A stretch of 64,000 nt of DNA from Campylobacter coli. Its GTDB lineage: Bacteria; Campylobacterota; Campylobacteria; Campylobacterales; Campylobacteraceae. The notes below the pieces were generated by a model. That model was not told where the DNA came from. It searched no databases and saw only the letters and a list, made by a program, of their open reading frames with translations. Made by a program: the position numbers and the translations under genes. Shown piece after piece: positions 28,920 to 38,368 of this stretch (positions within the stretch are counted from its first letter, which is position 1; every line of letters starts with the position of its first letter). Location: the NCBI GenBank assembly GCA_039516895.1, contig CP154437.1:434001-498000 (forward strand). Reading direction: 5' to 3'.

Positions 28920-30767
28920 ATGAGTATCCTAGAAAAAAACATACAAGCTTTATTAAGCGGAGTCAATGAACCCTTAGGAAATAAACTTTTAAATTTTATA
29001 CAAACTAAGACTTGCTCTCGTTTTAGTATGGATGGAAATTTAAATATCTATGATAAAAACAATGATATTTTCATGTATGAAAACTTAGAAGAATTAAATT
29101 ATTTTTATCAAAACATTTTAGAAAAAACTTTAAGATATCCTTTTATATGTATCTATGGTATAGGCAATGCCTTGCTTATCAAAAACTTAGCTAAGCATTA
29201 TAGACATCTTTTTGTATTTGAAAGTGAGATAGAACTTTTTATCTTAGCTTTAAGCGCACTAGATTTGAGTGAAGAGCTTTGTAGTGGGAAAATTTATCTT
29301 GTGGATGTTTGTGAGCCAAAAATGGAGCTTCAGCTTAGTATATTATTTGATCAAAGAGATATATTTGAATGGTTAAATCTTTATGAGATGTTTATAAATT
29401 GTAATTTTTATAAATTGTATTATCAAGATACTATATCAAAAACTGATAAAAAGTGTATAGATAATATTTTTTTAGTTATTAGAAATTTTGATCCCAATGA
29501 TCAATTAACAACTATTTGTTACAAGCAATTTTTGCAAAATATACCCCATTTATTACAAAATATACCCTTTCAAAGACTTTTAAGCGAACGTAAGGCCAAA
29601 TTTGATACAGCCGTTGTAGTTTCAGCTGGTCCTAGTCTTCATAAACAACTTTCTTTGTTAAGACAATATCAAGAAAATGTAGTTATTTTTTGTGCAGATG
29701 GTGCTTTAAATATGCTTGAAAATGAGGGTATTGTTGCAGACTATGTATTGAATTTGGATATAGAAGATTTGGCAGTGAAATTTTTTAATTGTTCAAAATC
29801 TTTAGATTATTCTAAAACCATAGCGGTTTTAGCAGCAAATACACATCCTAATGTTGTAAAATACGTGCAAACAAAACTGCCTTGCTGCGTTGTATTAAGA
29901 AATGAGTGTTTATATAGGCAGTTTTACTTGGATGATTTTGGTTATATAGAGACAGGAACTCATGTAAGTCATTTTTCTTATACTTTGGCTCTAGCTCTAG
30001 GTTTTAAAAATATCGTTATGATAGGACAAGATTTAGCCTTTGATGAAAAAGGAAATTCGCATTCAAAAGGGTTTAGTTATGGAGAACAATTTAATGAAGA
30101 AAAAACTATACCAACCCTAAAAGTTCTAGCTTATGAAGGAAAAGGTGAGGTTTTAACTCATATTGCTTGGAATGATTACCGCATAAAGCTTGAATATCTT
30201 ATTGCAAGAAATAATGATAAAGCAGTATTTTATAATGCTACAGAAGGGGGTGCTTATATTAATTTTGCAAAAAATATAAGTTTTAAAGAATGCTGTGAAA
30301 AATTTTTTACCCAGAAAAAACCTTCTCTTAATATACCCAAACCCTTTACCTATAATCGATCGCTTAAGTTTTTGTCTAAGATTTTTTTACATTTAAAAAA
30401 CGATTTTCAAAGTGCTCAAGATATTTTACGAGATGCTCATTTGTTAAATAATGCTTTGATAAATGTATTAAATGTGAAAAAAACTTTACCTTTAGATTTT
30501 TTACAAAATATTTATAAAAGCATTGCTGATTTTGATTTTATTTTAGATAATAACACTTTTATACAAGATGATGTTTTAAGAGGAACATTTGGCTATCGTG
30601 GGAATTTTTTATCTGAAGTTATAAAAAAAAGATTTGAGGATGAAACACATTATTTTTTAAGTTTGATTCATGCTTATCAAAAATGGCTTGAAAAGTTTAT
30701 CGAGAAATTAGAGATGAAATCCTTTATTATAAGGGATGCAATGTTAGAATATGAGAAATTGATATAA
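28920..30767 (+). CDS. Maf-family flagellin glycosylation protein, upstream of flaA
   Basis: A 615-residue motility accessory factor protein. The central MAF_flag10/DUF115 domain (about 215-420) has VVSAGPSLHKQL, FCADGALNML, DYVLNLDIEDL, MIGQDLAFDEKGNSHSKG and ATEGGAYI. Maf proteins are the likely transferases that put nonulosonic acids on flagellin Ser/Thr before secretion. It follows the DUF2920 gene by nine bases and is read toward flaA. It is more diverged from the three minus-strand Maf proteins than they are from each other. Confidence 0.88.
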   Translation: MSILEKNIQALLSGVNEPLGNKLLNFIQTKTCSRFSMDGNLNIYDKNNDIFMYENLEELNYFYQNILEKTLRYPFICIYGIGNALLIKNLAKHYRHLFVFESEIELFILALSALDLSEELCSGKIYLVDVCEPKMELQLSILFDQRDIFEWLNLYEMFINCNFYKLYYQDTISKTDKKCIDNIFLVIRNFDPNDQLTTICYKQFLQNIPHLLQNIPFQRLLSERKAKFDTAVVVSAGPSLHKQLSLLRQYQENVVIFCADGALNMLENEGIVADYVLNLDIEDLAVKFFNCSKSLDYSKTIAVLAANTHPNVVKYVQTKLPCCVVLRNECLYRQFYLDDFGYIETGTHVSHFSYTLALALGFKNIVMIGQDLAFDEKGNSHSKGFSYGEQFNEEKTIPTLKVLAYEGKGEVLTHIAWNDYRIKLEYLIARNNDKAVFYNATEGGAYINFAKNISFKECCEKFFTQKKPSLNIPKPFTYNRSLKFLSKIFLHLKNDFQSAQDILRDAHLLNNALINVLNVKKTLPLDFLQNIYKSIADFDFILDNNTFIQDDVLRGTFGYRGNFLSEVIKKRFEDETHYFLSLIHAYQKWLEKFIEKLEMKSFIIRDAMLEYEKLI

Positions 30768-30785
30768 ATTTTTTACAAAAAACTA

Positions 30786-30812
30786 TAAAGTATTTTTTTT
30801 TCTAAACGATAT
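30786..30812 (+). promoter_or_regulatory. Sigma-28 (FliA) promoter of flaA
   Basis: The -10 element CGATAT is at 30807-30812 with a TAAAG -35-like element at 30786-30790, matching the flaA promoter of Campylobacter. The ATG lies 52 bases downstream, with AAAAGGAT as ribosome site. Confidence 0.85.
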
Positions 30813-30863
30813 AGTGAGTAACAAGCTCATGGATGAGTTTGAATTCATTTAAAAGGATTTAAA

Positions 30864-32588
30864 ATGGGATTTCGTATTAACACAAACGTTGCAGCATTAA
30901 ATGCTAAAGCAAACTCAGATCTAAATAGCAAAGCATTGGATCAATCGCTTGCAAGACTTAGTTCAGGTCTTAGAATTAACTCTGCAGCAGATGATGCTTC
31001 AGGGATGGCGATAGCAGATAGCTTAAGAACTCAAGCTTCTACTTTAGGTCAAGCTATAAACAATGGTAACGATGCAGCAAGTATCTTGCAAACTGCAGAT
31101 AAGGCTATGGATGAGCAACTTAAAATCTTAGATACTATCAAGACTAAAGCGACTCAAGCAGCTCAAGATGGACAAAGTTTAAAAACAAGAACTATGCTTC
31201 AAGCAGATATCAATCGTTTGATGGAAGAACTTGACAATATCGCAAATACAACTTCATTTAACGGTAAACAACTTTTAAGTGGTAGTTTTATCAATCAAGA
31301 ATTCCAAATCGGTGCACAGTCAAATCAAACCATCAAAGCTTCAATCGGAGCGACTCAGTCTTCTAAAATCGGTGTAACAAGATTTGAAACGGGATCGCAG
31401 ATTTCAAACAGTGGCACTACGCAAATTACTATTAAAAACTATAATGGTATAGAAGATTTTAAATTTCAAAGCGTTGTTATTTCTACTTCAGTAGGAACAG
31501 GACTTGGAGCTTTGGCTGAAGAGATCAATAAATATGCTGATAAAACAGGTGTTAGAGCTAGTTTTAATGTACAAACTGTTGGTGCAATGGCTATTACAAA
31601 AGGAAACACTACAGATGATTTTACAATCAATGGAGTGAAAATCGGTAAAATAGAATTTGAAGCAGGTGATAAAAACGGATCTTTAGTAGCTTCTATTAAT
31701 GCTGTAAAAGATACTACTGGGGTTGAGGCTTCTTTGAGTGATGATGGAAGATTGGTTCTTACTTCAAGAGAGGGTAGAGGTATTAAAGTCAGTGGCTTTA
31801 CTCCAAGTATGGGTATTTTATCAGAACAAGCAGAAAATTATGGTCGTCTTTCTCTTGTTAAAAATGATGGTAGAGATATAGCGATTTCAGGAACCGGACT
31901 TACAGCAGCAGGTTTTGGAGATGGTCAAATGATTTCTCAATCTTCAGTATCTTTAAGAGAAACTAAGGGACAAATTTCAGCTCAAATTGCTGATGCTATG
32001 GGATTTAACAACTATGAAGGTGGCGGAAGATTCTTAGCGGATTATTCTTCTATCAGTACATATATGAGTTCAGATGGTTCTGGTATGAGTGCTGGTTCTG
32101 GTTTTTCTGTAGGTAGTGGTAAAGAGATGTCTTTAATGCTAAGCGCTAATGTTGGTTTTATTGGAACTCAACAATCTATGCTAAGTAATTTTTATACTGT
32201 ATCTGCAGGCAGTGGTTTTTCTGGTGGATCAGGACAATCTCAATTTGCTCAAATGAAAGCTACTGCACTAGGTTCAACGGATAAAACTGCAGGGGTTACA
32301 ACTCTAAAAGGTGCTATGGCTGTGATGGATGTAGCTGAAACTGCTATCACTAATCTTGATACCATTAGAGCAGATCTTGGTTCTATACAAAACCAAATTT
32401 CAGCAACTATCAACAACATTACTGTAACTCAAGTAAATGTTAAATCAGCTGAATCAACCATCAGAGATGTAGACTTTGCTAGTGAGAGTGCAAACTACTC
32501 TAAAGCAAATATCCTAGCTCAAAGTGGATCTTATGCGATGGCACAAGCTAATGCTTCTCAACAAAATGTTTTAAGATTGCTTCAATAG
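30864..32588 (+). CDS. flaA: Major flagellin FlaA
   Basis: A 574-residue flagellin, main subunit of the filament. Conserved N-terminal D0/D1 ([20 protein letters not shown]) and C-terminal D1/D0 (NVLRLLQ) flank a variable, Ser/Thr-rich central region (about 170-460) that is surface-exposed and glycosylated with pseudaminic/legionaminic acids in Campylobacter. Repeated SAGSGFS-type motifs (about 410-460) are likely glycan acceptors. Sigma-28 promoter upstream, terminator downstream. It is nearly identical to flaB over most of its length, a substrate for intragenomic recombination. No signal peptide; exported by the flagellar type III system. Confidence 0.97.
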   Translation: MGFRINTNVAALNAKANSDLNSKALDQSLARLSSGLRINSAADDASGMAIADSLRTQASTLGQAINNGNDAASILQTADKAMDEQLKILDTIKTKATQAAQDGQSLKTRTMLQADINRLMEELDNIANTTSFNGKQLLSGSFINQEFQIGAQSNQTIKASIGATQSSKIGVTRFETGSQISNSGTTQITIKNYNGIEDFKFQSVVISTSVGTGLGALAEEINKYADKTGVRASFNVQTVGAMAITKGNTTDDFTINGVKIGKIEFEAGDKNGSLVASINAVKDTTGVEASLSDDGRLVLTSREGRGIKVSGFTPSMGILSEQAENYGRLSLVKNDGRDIAISGTGLTAAGFGDGQMISQSSVSLRETKGQISAQIADAMGFNNYEGGGRFLADYSSISTYMSSDGSGMSAGSGFSVGSGKEMSLMLSANVGFIGTQQSMLSNFYTVSAGSGFSGGSGQSQFAQMKATALGSTDKTAGVTTLKGAMAVMDVAETAITNLDTIRADLGSIQNQISATINNITVTQVNVKSAESTIRDVDFASESANYSKANILAQSGSYAMAQANASQQNVLRLLQ

Positions 32589-32639
32589 TAACTTAAATCA
32601 TCTCATCCTTTTTAAGGATGCTGCAATTTATACAAATCC

Positions 32640-32667
32640 AAGCTCGGTAGAAATACCGAGCTTTTTT
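32640..32667 (+). terminator. Intrinsic terminator of flaA
   Basis: Ten-bp stem AAGCTCGGTA/TACCGAGCTT with a GAAA loop, ending in a six-T run. A second hairpin, CATCCTT/AAGGATG, lies just upstream at 32604-32620. Confidence 0.93.
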
Positions 32668-32696
32668 ATTTAAAAATCAAATCACAAACAAAACTT

Positions 32697-32710
32697 GGAA
32701 CACTTCTTGC
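32697..32710 (+). promoter_or_regulatory. Sigma-54 (RpoN) promoter of flaB
   Basis: TTGGAACACTTCTTGCTT holds the invariant GG (32697-32698) and GC (32709-32710) with ten bases between, the canonical -24/-12 spacing. It lies about 40 bases before the flaB ATG. Sigma-54 control of flaB is established in Campylobacter. Confidence 0.95.
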
Positions 32711-32748
32711 TTTAGTCCTTTTGATGCAATATTTTGAAAGGATTTAAA

Positions 32749-34473
32749 ATGGGTTTTAGAATAAACACCAACATCGGTGCGTTAAACGCACATGCAAATT
32801 CAGTTGTTAATGCTAATGCGCTTGATAAGTCTTTAAGTAGACTTAGTTCAGGTCTTAGAATTAACTCTGCAGCAGATGATGCTTCAGGGATGGCGATAGC
32901 AGATTCTTTGCGTTCACAAGCTTCTACTTTAGGTCAAGCTATAAACAATGGTAATGATGCCATAGGTATTTTGCAAACTGCAGATAAGGCTATGGATGAG
33001 CAACTTAAAATCTTAGATACTATCAAGACTAAAGCGACTCAAGCAGCTCAAGATGGACAAAGTTTAAAAACAAGAACTATGCTTCAAGCAGATATCAATC
33101 GTTTGATGGAAGAACTTGACAATATCGCAAATACAACTTCATTTAACGGTAAACAACTTTTAAGTGGTAGCTTTGTCAATCAAGAATTCCAAATCGGTGC
33201 ACAGTCAAATCAAACCATCAAAGCTACCATCGGAGCGACTCAGTCTTCTAAAATCGGTGTAACAAGATTTGAAACGGGATCGCAGATTTCAGACAGTGGC
33301 ACTGCGCAAATTACTATTAAAAACTATAATGGTATAGAAGACTTTACATTTCAAAGCGTTGTTATTTCTACTTCAGTAGGAACAGGACTTGGAGCTTTGG
33401 CTGAAGAGATCAATAAATATGCTGATAAAACAGGCGTTAGAGCTAGTTTTAATGTACAAACTGTTGGTGCAATGGCTATTACAAAAGGAAGTACTGCGGA
33501 TGATTTTACAATCAATGGGGTAAGAATTGGTAAAATAGAATTTGAAACAGGTGATAAAAACGGATCTTTGATAGCTTCTATCAATGCTGTAAAAGATACT
33601 ACTGGGGTTGAGGCTTCTTTGAGTGATGATGGAAGATTGGTTCTTACTTCAAGAGAGGGTAGAGGTATTAAAGTCAGTGGCTTTACTCCAAGTATGGGTA
33701 TTTTATCAGAACAAGCAGAAAATTATGGTCGTCTTTCTCTTGTTAAAAATGATGGTAGAGATATAACGATTTCAGGAACCGGACTTTCAGCAGTAGGTTT
33801 TGGAGATGGTCAAATGATTTCTCAATCTTCAGTATCTTTAAGAGAAACTAAGGGACAAATTTCAGCTCAAATTGCTGATGCTATGGGATTTAACAACTAT
33901 GAAGGTGGCGGAAGATTCTTAGCGGATTATTCTTCTATCAGTACATATATGAGTTCAGATGGTTCTGGTATGAGTGCTGGTTCTGGTTTTTCTGTAGGTA
34001 GTGGTAAAGAGATGTCTTTAATGCTAAGCGCTAATGTTGGTTTTATTGGAACTCAACAATCTATGCTAAGTAATTTTTATACTGTATCTGCAGGCAGTGG
34101 TTTTTCTGCTGGATCAGGGCAATCTCAATTTGCTCAAATGAAAGCTACTGCACTAGGTTCAACGGATAAAACTGCAGGGGTTACAACTCTAAAAGGTGCT
34201 ATGGCTGTGATGGATATAGCTGAAACTGCTACAATCAATCTTGATCAAATAAGAGCAGATATAGGCTCGGTGCAAAATCAACTTCAAGTTACTATCAACA
34301 ACATTACTGTAACTCAAGTAAATGTTAAATCAGCTGAATCAACCATCAGAGATGTAGACTTTGCTGCAGAGAGTGCAAATTTTTCTAAATACAATATCCT
34401 AGCTCAAAGTGGATCTTATGCGATGAGTCAGGCCAATGCTGTACAACAAAATGTTTTAAAACTTTTACAATAA
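32749..34473 (+). CDS. flaB: Minor flagellin FlaB
   Basis: A 574-residue second flagellin. The start is the ATG at 32749 ([19 protein letters not shown]), behind AAAGGAT; an upstream in-frame start at 32734 has no ribosome site. It differs from FlaA mainly in the first 60 and last 70 residues, with only scattered changes in the central region. In Campylobacter FlaB is the minor, hook-proximal flagellin. Sigma-54 promoter upstream and a weak hairpin downstream. Confidence 0.97.
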   Translation: MGFRINTNIGALNAHANSVVNANALDKSLSRLSSGLRINSAADDASGMAIADSLRSQASTLGQAINNGNDAIGILQTADKAMDEQLKILDTIKTKATQAAQDGQSLKTRTMLQADINRLMEELDNIANTTSFNGKQLLSGSFVNQEFQIGAQSNQTIKATIGATQSSKIGVTRFETGSQISDSGTAQITIKNYNGIEDFTFQSVVISTSVGTGLGALAEEINKYADKTGVRASFNVQTVGAMAITKGSTADDFTINGVRIGKIEFETGDKNGSLIASINAVKDTTGVEASLSDDGRLVLTSREGRGIKVSGFTPSMGILSEQAENYGRLSLVKNDGRDITISGTGLSAVGFGDGQMISQSSVSLRETKGQISAQIADAMGFNNYEGGGRFLADYSSISTYMSSDGSGMSAGSGFSVGSGKEMSLMLSANVGFIGTQQSMLSNFYTVSAGSGFSAGSGQSQFAQMKATALGSTDKTAGVTTLKGAMAVMDIAETATINLDQIRADIGSVQNQLQVTINNITVTQVNVKSAESTIRDVDFAAESANFSKYNILAQSGSYAMSQANAVQQNVLKLLQ

Positions 34474-34474
34474 A

Positions 34475-34496
34475 AATCGCTCTTTTTAGAGCGATT
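34475..34496 (+). terminator. Hairpin between convergent flaB and Maf gene
   Basis: Eight-bp stem AATCGCTC/GAGCGATT with a TTTTTA loop directly after the flaB stop. No long T-run follows on either strand, so termination strength is uncertain. It could act in both directions, as the minus-strand Maf gene ends at 34495. Confidence 0.6.
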
Positions 34497-36405
34497 ACAC
34501 AAGCTTTCTTTTTTCTACCATATCTCTTAAAGGTATAATGGCATTTTTTAAAACGCTATTTTGCAAGATGATTAAATTATGCACTTCATCAATCCAAGCT
34601 TCATGTGCATAAATCCAAGCAATGAGTTTGTTTTGTTTATCGCTTTCATTGCTAATATTTTGCAAATAAAGCTCACCCAAAGAGCTTTCTGCATGATAAA
34701 CACTTGGTCCTAAAACTTCAGCCAAATAAGCATAATTGCTACTTGCAAGTTTTGTTTTAATCTCATCTATATTTTTACTGATTTGCTCTAATTTGTATTT
34801 TTGCTTGATCTCTTGGGTTAAATTTCTAATCTGCTTTCCGGTTTTTCTAAGTTCTTTTGCGATTTTTTCACTTCTTTTGATGAAAGTTTTGATTTGTTTA
34901 TAGGATTTTAAAAGTAAAAGATTTTGCTCTTTTCTGCTTAATTTATTGACCTTTGTGAGAGGTTTTTTAAGCTCTTTATCCAGTAAATTTTCACAAAGTT
35001 CTTTAAAAGGTTTTTCTATGGTTCCACCTATTCTTGCACCCCCTTCTGTAGCATTATAAATAGTGCAATTTTTTTGTGCATTGATGATAGTAGTTATGTT
35101 TTCAAAAACCTTAATAAAAAGCTCCCAAACTGTTGTTGTTTTAACTAAACCTTTCCCCCCATAAGCCTTTACTTTAGTTTGGGATAGAGCCTGTGTTTCT
35201 TTTTTAGCTAGCTCTTCACCCCTGCCATAGCCTTTTGAGTGTGAGGATCCATCTTTCCCAAAGGCTAGATCTTGTCCGATTAAAATCACATTTTCATGCC
35301 CTAAATGATAAGCTAAAACTAAAGCCATATGTGCCACACTCATTCCATTAAGCGATGAGAAATCTTTTAAATGTTTAATGCTTTGCGAAAAAGGCAAGTC
35401 TCTTGGTGTAAGTATATAAGATCTTTTATTAGCTTCTAGATATTTGATGGTTTGTGGATGGGTAAGTGTTAAAAGGATAAACAATATATCTTTATCAAAT
35501 TCTTTAAAGTCATTGTTAAAAAACTCACTTGTTGCAGCCACTCTTTCAAGGCTTAAAACATAATCAGGTTTGATATCGTTTTCATGCAAGATCGAGTAAG
35601 AAGCATCAAGACAAAAAATGCTAGCTTTTTTGTGGTATTTTTTTAAAAGTGGAATTTGTTTTTGAAGGCTTGGACCAGTAGCTACAATGATGGCATTTTT
35701 AGCTTTTTTATATCTTTTTTTAATCAGCTCACTAAGACTTGGATGGGTAATCATATGAGGTATATGCCTTACAAATTGATCCACACCTTGCAAAGCATCT
35801 TTAGGATCATTGCCTTGTCTTAGAGAGGAGAAGATAATCATATTTTTATTGATATTGTTGATTTTAATAATATCTTTTGAGTATTTTTCATAAAAATCTG
35901 AATGCAAATCCAAAAAATAGGATTTAAACAATAATTTTATTTCGGGCAAAGAAAATAAAGAATTCGCCTTAGTATCATTCATTTCACTGCTTAAAATGAT
36001 AATCAATCTTCCCTTTTTAAGCTCTTGGGTAAAATTGGCTAAATTTAAAGCAAGAAATATGAGTTCAATTTCTTTTTCAAAAATGATAATGCGTTTAAAA
36101 TGTGGGTTTTGTAATAAGGCTTTATATAAAAAGCCATTGCCTATGCCATAAAAAAATAAAACGGGATATTTAAGGTATTTTTTTTGAATGAGATCGATTT
36201 TGCTTTCTAATTCTTTCAAAGGATTTTGATAAATTTTTTCTTTGGTGGAGTTTTCTATGATGTTTAAATTAAGCGGATCTTTAGCATCAAAAAGGGGAGA
36301 AAATTTTTTACTTTCTTTGATTTTTTTAAGTTTTTTAACCAAATTCTCGTATTCTTTTCCTGAAAGAGAAAGAAGATTTTTTTCAAATATATCTGTTGTT
36401 TTCAT
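34495..36405 (-). CDS. Maf-family flagellin glycosylation protein (flaB-proximal)
   Basis: A 636-residue Maf protein with DUF115/MAF_flag10 core: IIVATGPSLQKQIPLL, FCLDASYSIL, DYVLSLERVAATSEFF, LIGQDLAFGKDGSSHSKG, ATEGGARIGG. By position it corresponds to pseE (maf5) in C. jejuni, the Maf needed for pseudaminic acid transfer, but Maf content varies between strains, so I do not assign the symbol. The start overlaps the upstream Maf stop (ATGA). The C-terminal 200 residues are helical and Lys/Glu-rich. It shares a near-identical segment with the Maf gene at 38369. Confidence 0.88.
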   Translation of the reverse strand: MKTTDIFEKNLLSLSGKEYENLVKKLKKIKESKKFSPLFDAKDPLNLNIIENSTKEKIYQNPLKELESKIDLIQKKYLKYPVLFFYGIGNGFLYKALLQNPHFKRIIIFEKEIELIFLALNLANFTQELKKGRLIIILSSEMNDTKANSLFSLPEIKLLFKSYFLDLHSDFYEKYSKDIIKINNINKNMIIFSSLRQGNDPKDALQGVDQFVRHIPHMITHPSLSELIKKRYKKAKNAIIVATGPSLQKQIPLLKKYHKKASIFCLDASYSILHENDIKPDYVLSLERVAATSEFFNNDFKEFDKDILFILLTLTHPQTIKYLEANKRSYILTPRDLPFSQSIKHLKDFSSLNGMSVAHMALVLAYHLGHENVILIGQDLAFGKDGSSHSKGYGRGEELAKKETQALSQTKVKAYGGKGLVKTTTVWELFIKVFENITTIINAQKNCTIYNATEGGARIGGTIEKPFKELCENLLDKELKKPLTKVNKLSRKEQNLLLLKSYKQIKTFIKRSEKIAKELRKTGKQIRNLTQEIKQKYKLEQISKNIDEIKTKLASSNYAYLAEVLGPSVYHAESSLGELYLQNISNESDKQNKLIAWIYAHEAWIDEVHNLIILQNSVLKNAIIPLRDMVEKRKLV

Positions 36406-38357
36406 TTTGATTTCCTTTCGATTTGATCAAGTAAGTGTTTAAAATTTCTTTGTAAAAGTTCATTTTCTAAAGGCAAAATACTGCTTTGTAAAGCTTGTTT
36501 TTGAGCTTTTAGATGTATTAAAATATAAGCAATCCAATCCAAATGCTCTTTAATCCACAATAAAGTTTTATTTACCCAATCTTCTTTTGTCAGTGGATTT
36601 AAAACATAAATTTTTGCCAAATTAAACTCAAATTGATGATATAAGGGTTGTAAAATTTCACCCAGATCTTGATAAAAAGTGTGGATTTTTTCTATTTCAT
36701 TTTTTAAAGTATCGATATCATCAATGATACCTTGAGCTAATTCTTTATCATCATAGCTTAGGTTTTTAAATTCTTCTTGGTTGATTTTTTCTAGAATGCT
36801 TTGTTGTTTTTCTAGGACAAAAAGTTCTAATTTATCGCAATTTTGAATGCTTTTTTGAATTTTGTAAAAGGCCTTTAACATTCTTTCATTTTGCTTATCT
36901 TGACTTGGAAGATTAAGACTTGGAAAAGGTTTATTTAAATCATTAGTCAATAAATTTTCACAAAGTTCTTTAAAAGGTTTTTCTATACTTCCTTCTATCC
37001 TTGCTCCACCTTCGGTGCAATTATAAACCTTGATAGTTTTTGGAGTGTTGATGATATGCTTTTCTAAAATGGTGCGAAATATATTCCATATAAAATGAGT
37101 TTTTACCTCGCCCTTTCCACCATAAGCCTTGGTTGAGAGATGTTCATACATATTTGTTTCATAAGTAGATGAGTTTTGATAGTCTTTTGGATGAGAACAA
37201 CCATCTTTTGCATAGGCTAGATCCTGTCCTATAAAAATGATATTTTCAAATTTTAAAGCTATGGCTAGCTTATAAGCCATATGTGCCACACTTGAAACTA
37301 GGTTTAAATAACCAAAAGAATGTAGCTTCATATAGCTTTCAAAATGAAGTGATTTTTCGATTAAAATATAGGTTCGATTTTGCTTTTCTAGGTACTCAAT
37401 AGCCTTAGGATGTACCAAAGCAGCAACACAAAAGATGATGTCCTTATCAAAGTCACCAAAATCGTGATTAAAAAATTCAGCTGTTACATCTGTTCTTTCA
37501 AGCATCATCACATAATCAGGCTTTATACCCGCTCTTGCAAGTATAGGATAGGAAGAATCGGCACAAAAGATCGTTGCTTTTGAGGCATATTCTTTTAAAA
37601 GAGGGAGTTGTTTTGTAAGTGAGGGGCCGGTTGAAACGATGATGGCATTTTTATCAAGGCCTTTTCTTGTATTGATTAATTCTTTAGCGTTAGGATGGGT
37701 AAGCATTTTAGGCAAGTTAAAAACAAATTGTTCTATGCCTTGTAAGGCATCCTTTGGATCGTTTCCAGGTGCACATACTACTTCTGTAATGGCGTGGCGT
37801 ATGTTTTGATTGAGCTTGATGATTTCATCATGTTCGCTTTCATAATAATCGCTATGAAGTTCTAAAAAATACACCCTTAAAAAATTTAAAAAAGGCTGGA
37901 CATTAAAAATAGAAAGAAATTGCTCTTTGTTCTTTTTAGAAGAGAGAATGTGGATTTTTCCTTCTTTGATTTCTTGAGATAAGTCAATAAGATGCAAGCT
38001 TGTAAAGATAAGTTCTATATCATTTTCAAAAATGATGATGTGTTGTAATTTAGGGTTTTGACAAAGAGCCTTATAAAGTATGCCATTGCCTAAACCATAA
38101 AAATAAAGCACAGGGTATAGAATGTATTTTTCATTATAGCTTGCAAGCAAAGCATTTAGCTCTTCTAAGGGTTTGTTGTAAATTTTTTTGTGGGTAAAGG
38201 TGTTTAAAAGATTTATATCAAGTGGATCTTGCCCTTGTAGGATTTTAAATTTTTTACTTTTAGAAAGTTTTGCAAGATCTTTTTTAAGGATAAGGTTATC
38301 AGATAGGGCGTTGAAGTTTTTTTTATAACGATTTTTTTGCTCTTCTGTAAAAGTCAT
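36402..38357 (-). CDS. Maf-family flagellin glycosylation protein (middle)
   Basis: A 651-residue Maf protein. Core motifs: IIVSTGPSLTKQLPLL, FCADSSYPILARAGIKPDYVMMLERTDVTAEFF, FIGQDLAYAKDGCSHPKD, CTEGGARIEGSIEKPFKELCENLL. It lies 11 bases downstream of the ptmA-linked Maf and overlaps the flaB-proximal Maf by four bases, so the three are translated from one message. Two blocks are almost identical in DNA to the neighbouring Maf at 38369, evidence of gene conversion. Which nonulosonic acid it handles cannot be told from sequence. Confidence 0.88.
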   Translation of the reverse strand: MTFTEEQKNRYKKNFNALSDNLILKKDLAKLSKSKKFKILQGQDPLDINLLNTFTHKKIYNKPLEELNALLASYNEKYILYPVLYFYGLGNGILYKALCQNPKLQHIIIFENDIELIFTSLHLIDLSQEIKEGKIHILSSKKNKEQFLSIFNVQPFLNFLRVYFLELHSDYYESEHDEIIKLNQNIRHAITEVVCAPGNDPKDALQGIEQFVFNLPKMLTHPNAKELINTRKGLDKNAIIVSTGPSLTKQLPLLKEYASKATIFCADSSYPILARAGIKPDYVMMLERTDVTAEFFNHDFGDFDKDIIFCVAALVHPKAIEYLEKQNRTYILIEKSLHFESYMKLHSFGYLNLVSSVAHMAYKLAIALKFENIIFIGQDLAYAKDGCSHPKDYQNSSTYETNMYEHLSTKAYGGKGEVKTHFIWNIFRTILEKHIINTPKTIKVYNCTEGGARIEGSIEKPFKELCENLLTNDLNKPFPSLNLPSQDKQNERMLKAFYKIQKSIQNCDKLELFVLEKQQSILEKINQEEFKNLSYDDKELAQGIIDDIDTLKNEIEKIHTFYQDLGEILQPLYHQFEFNLAKIYVLNPLTKEDWVNKTLLWIKEHLDWIAYILIHLKAQKQALQSSILPLENELLQRNFKHLLDQIERKSK

Positions 38358-38368
38358 ATTTCTCTCCT

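Noticed and set aside
30864-34473. flaA/flaB duplication as an assembly artefact
   Set aside because: The two copies have different promoters, different ends and separate terminators, as expected for the true tandem pair.
35155-35160. Run of six C in the flaB-proximal Maf gene as a further phase-variation tract
   Set aside because: Six bases is too short for high-frequency slippage in Campylobacter; it simply encodes GGKG-type codons.
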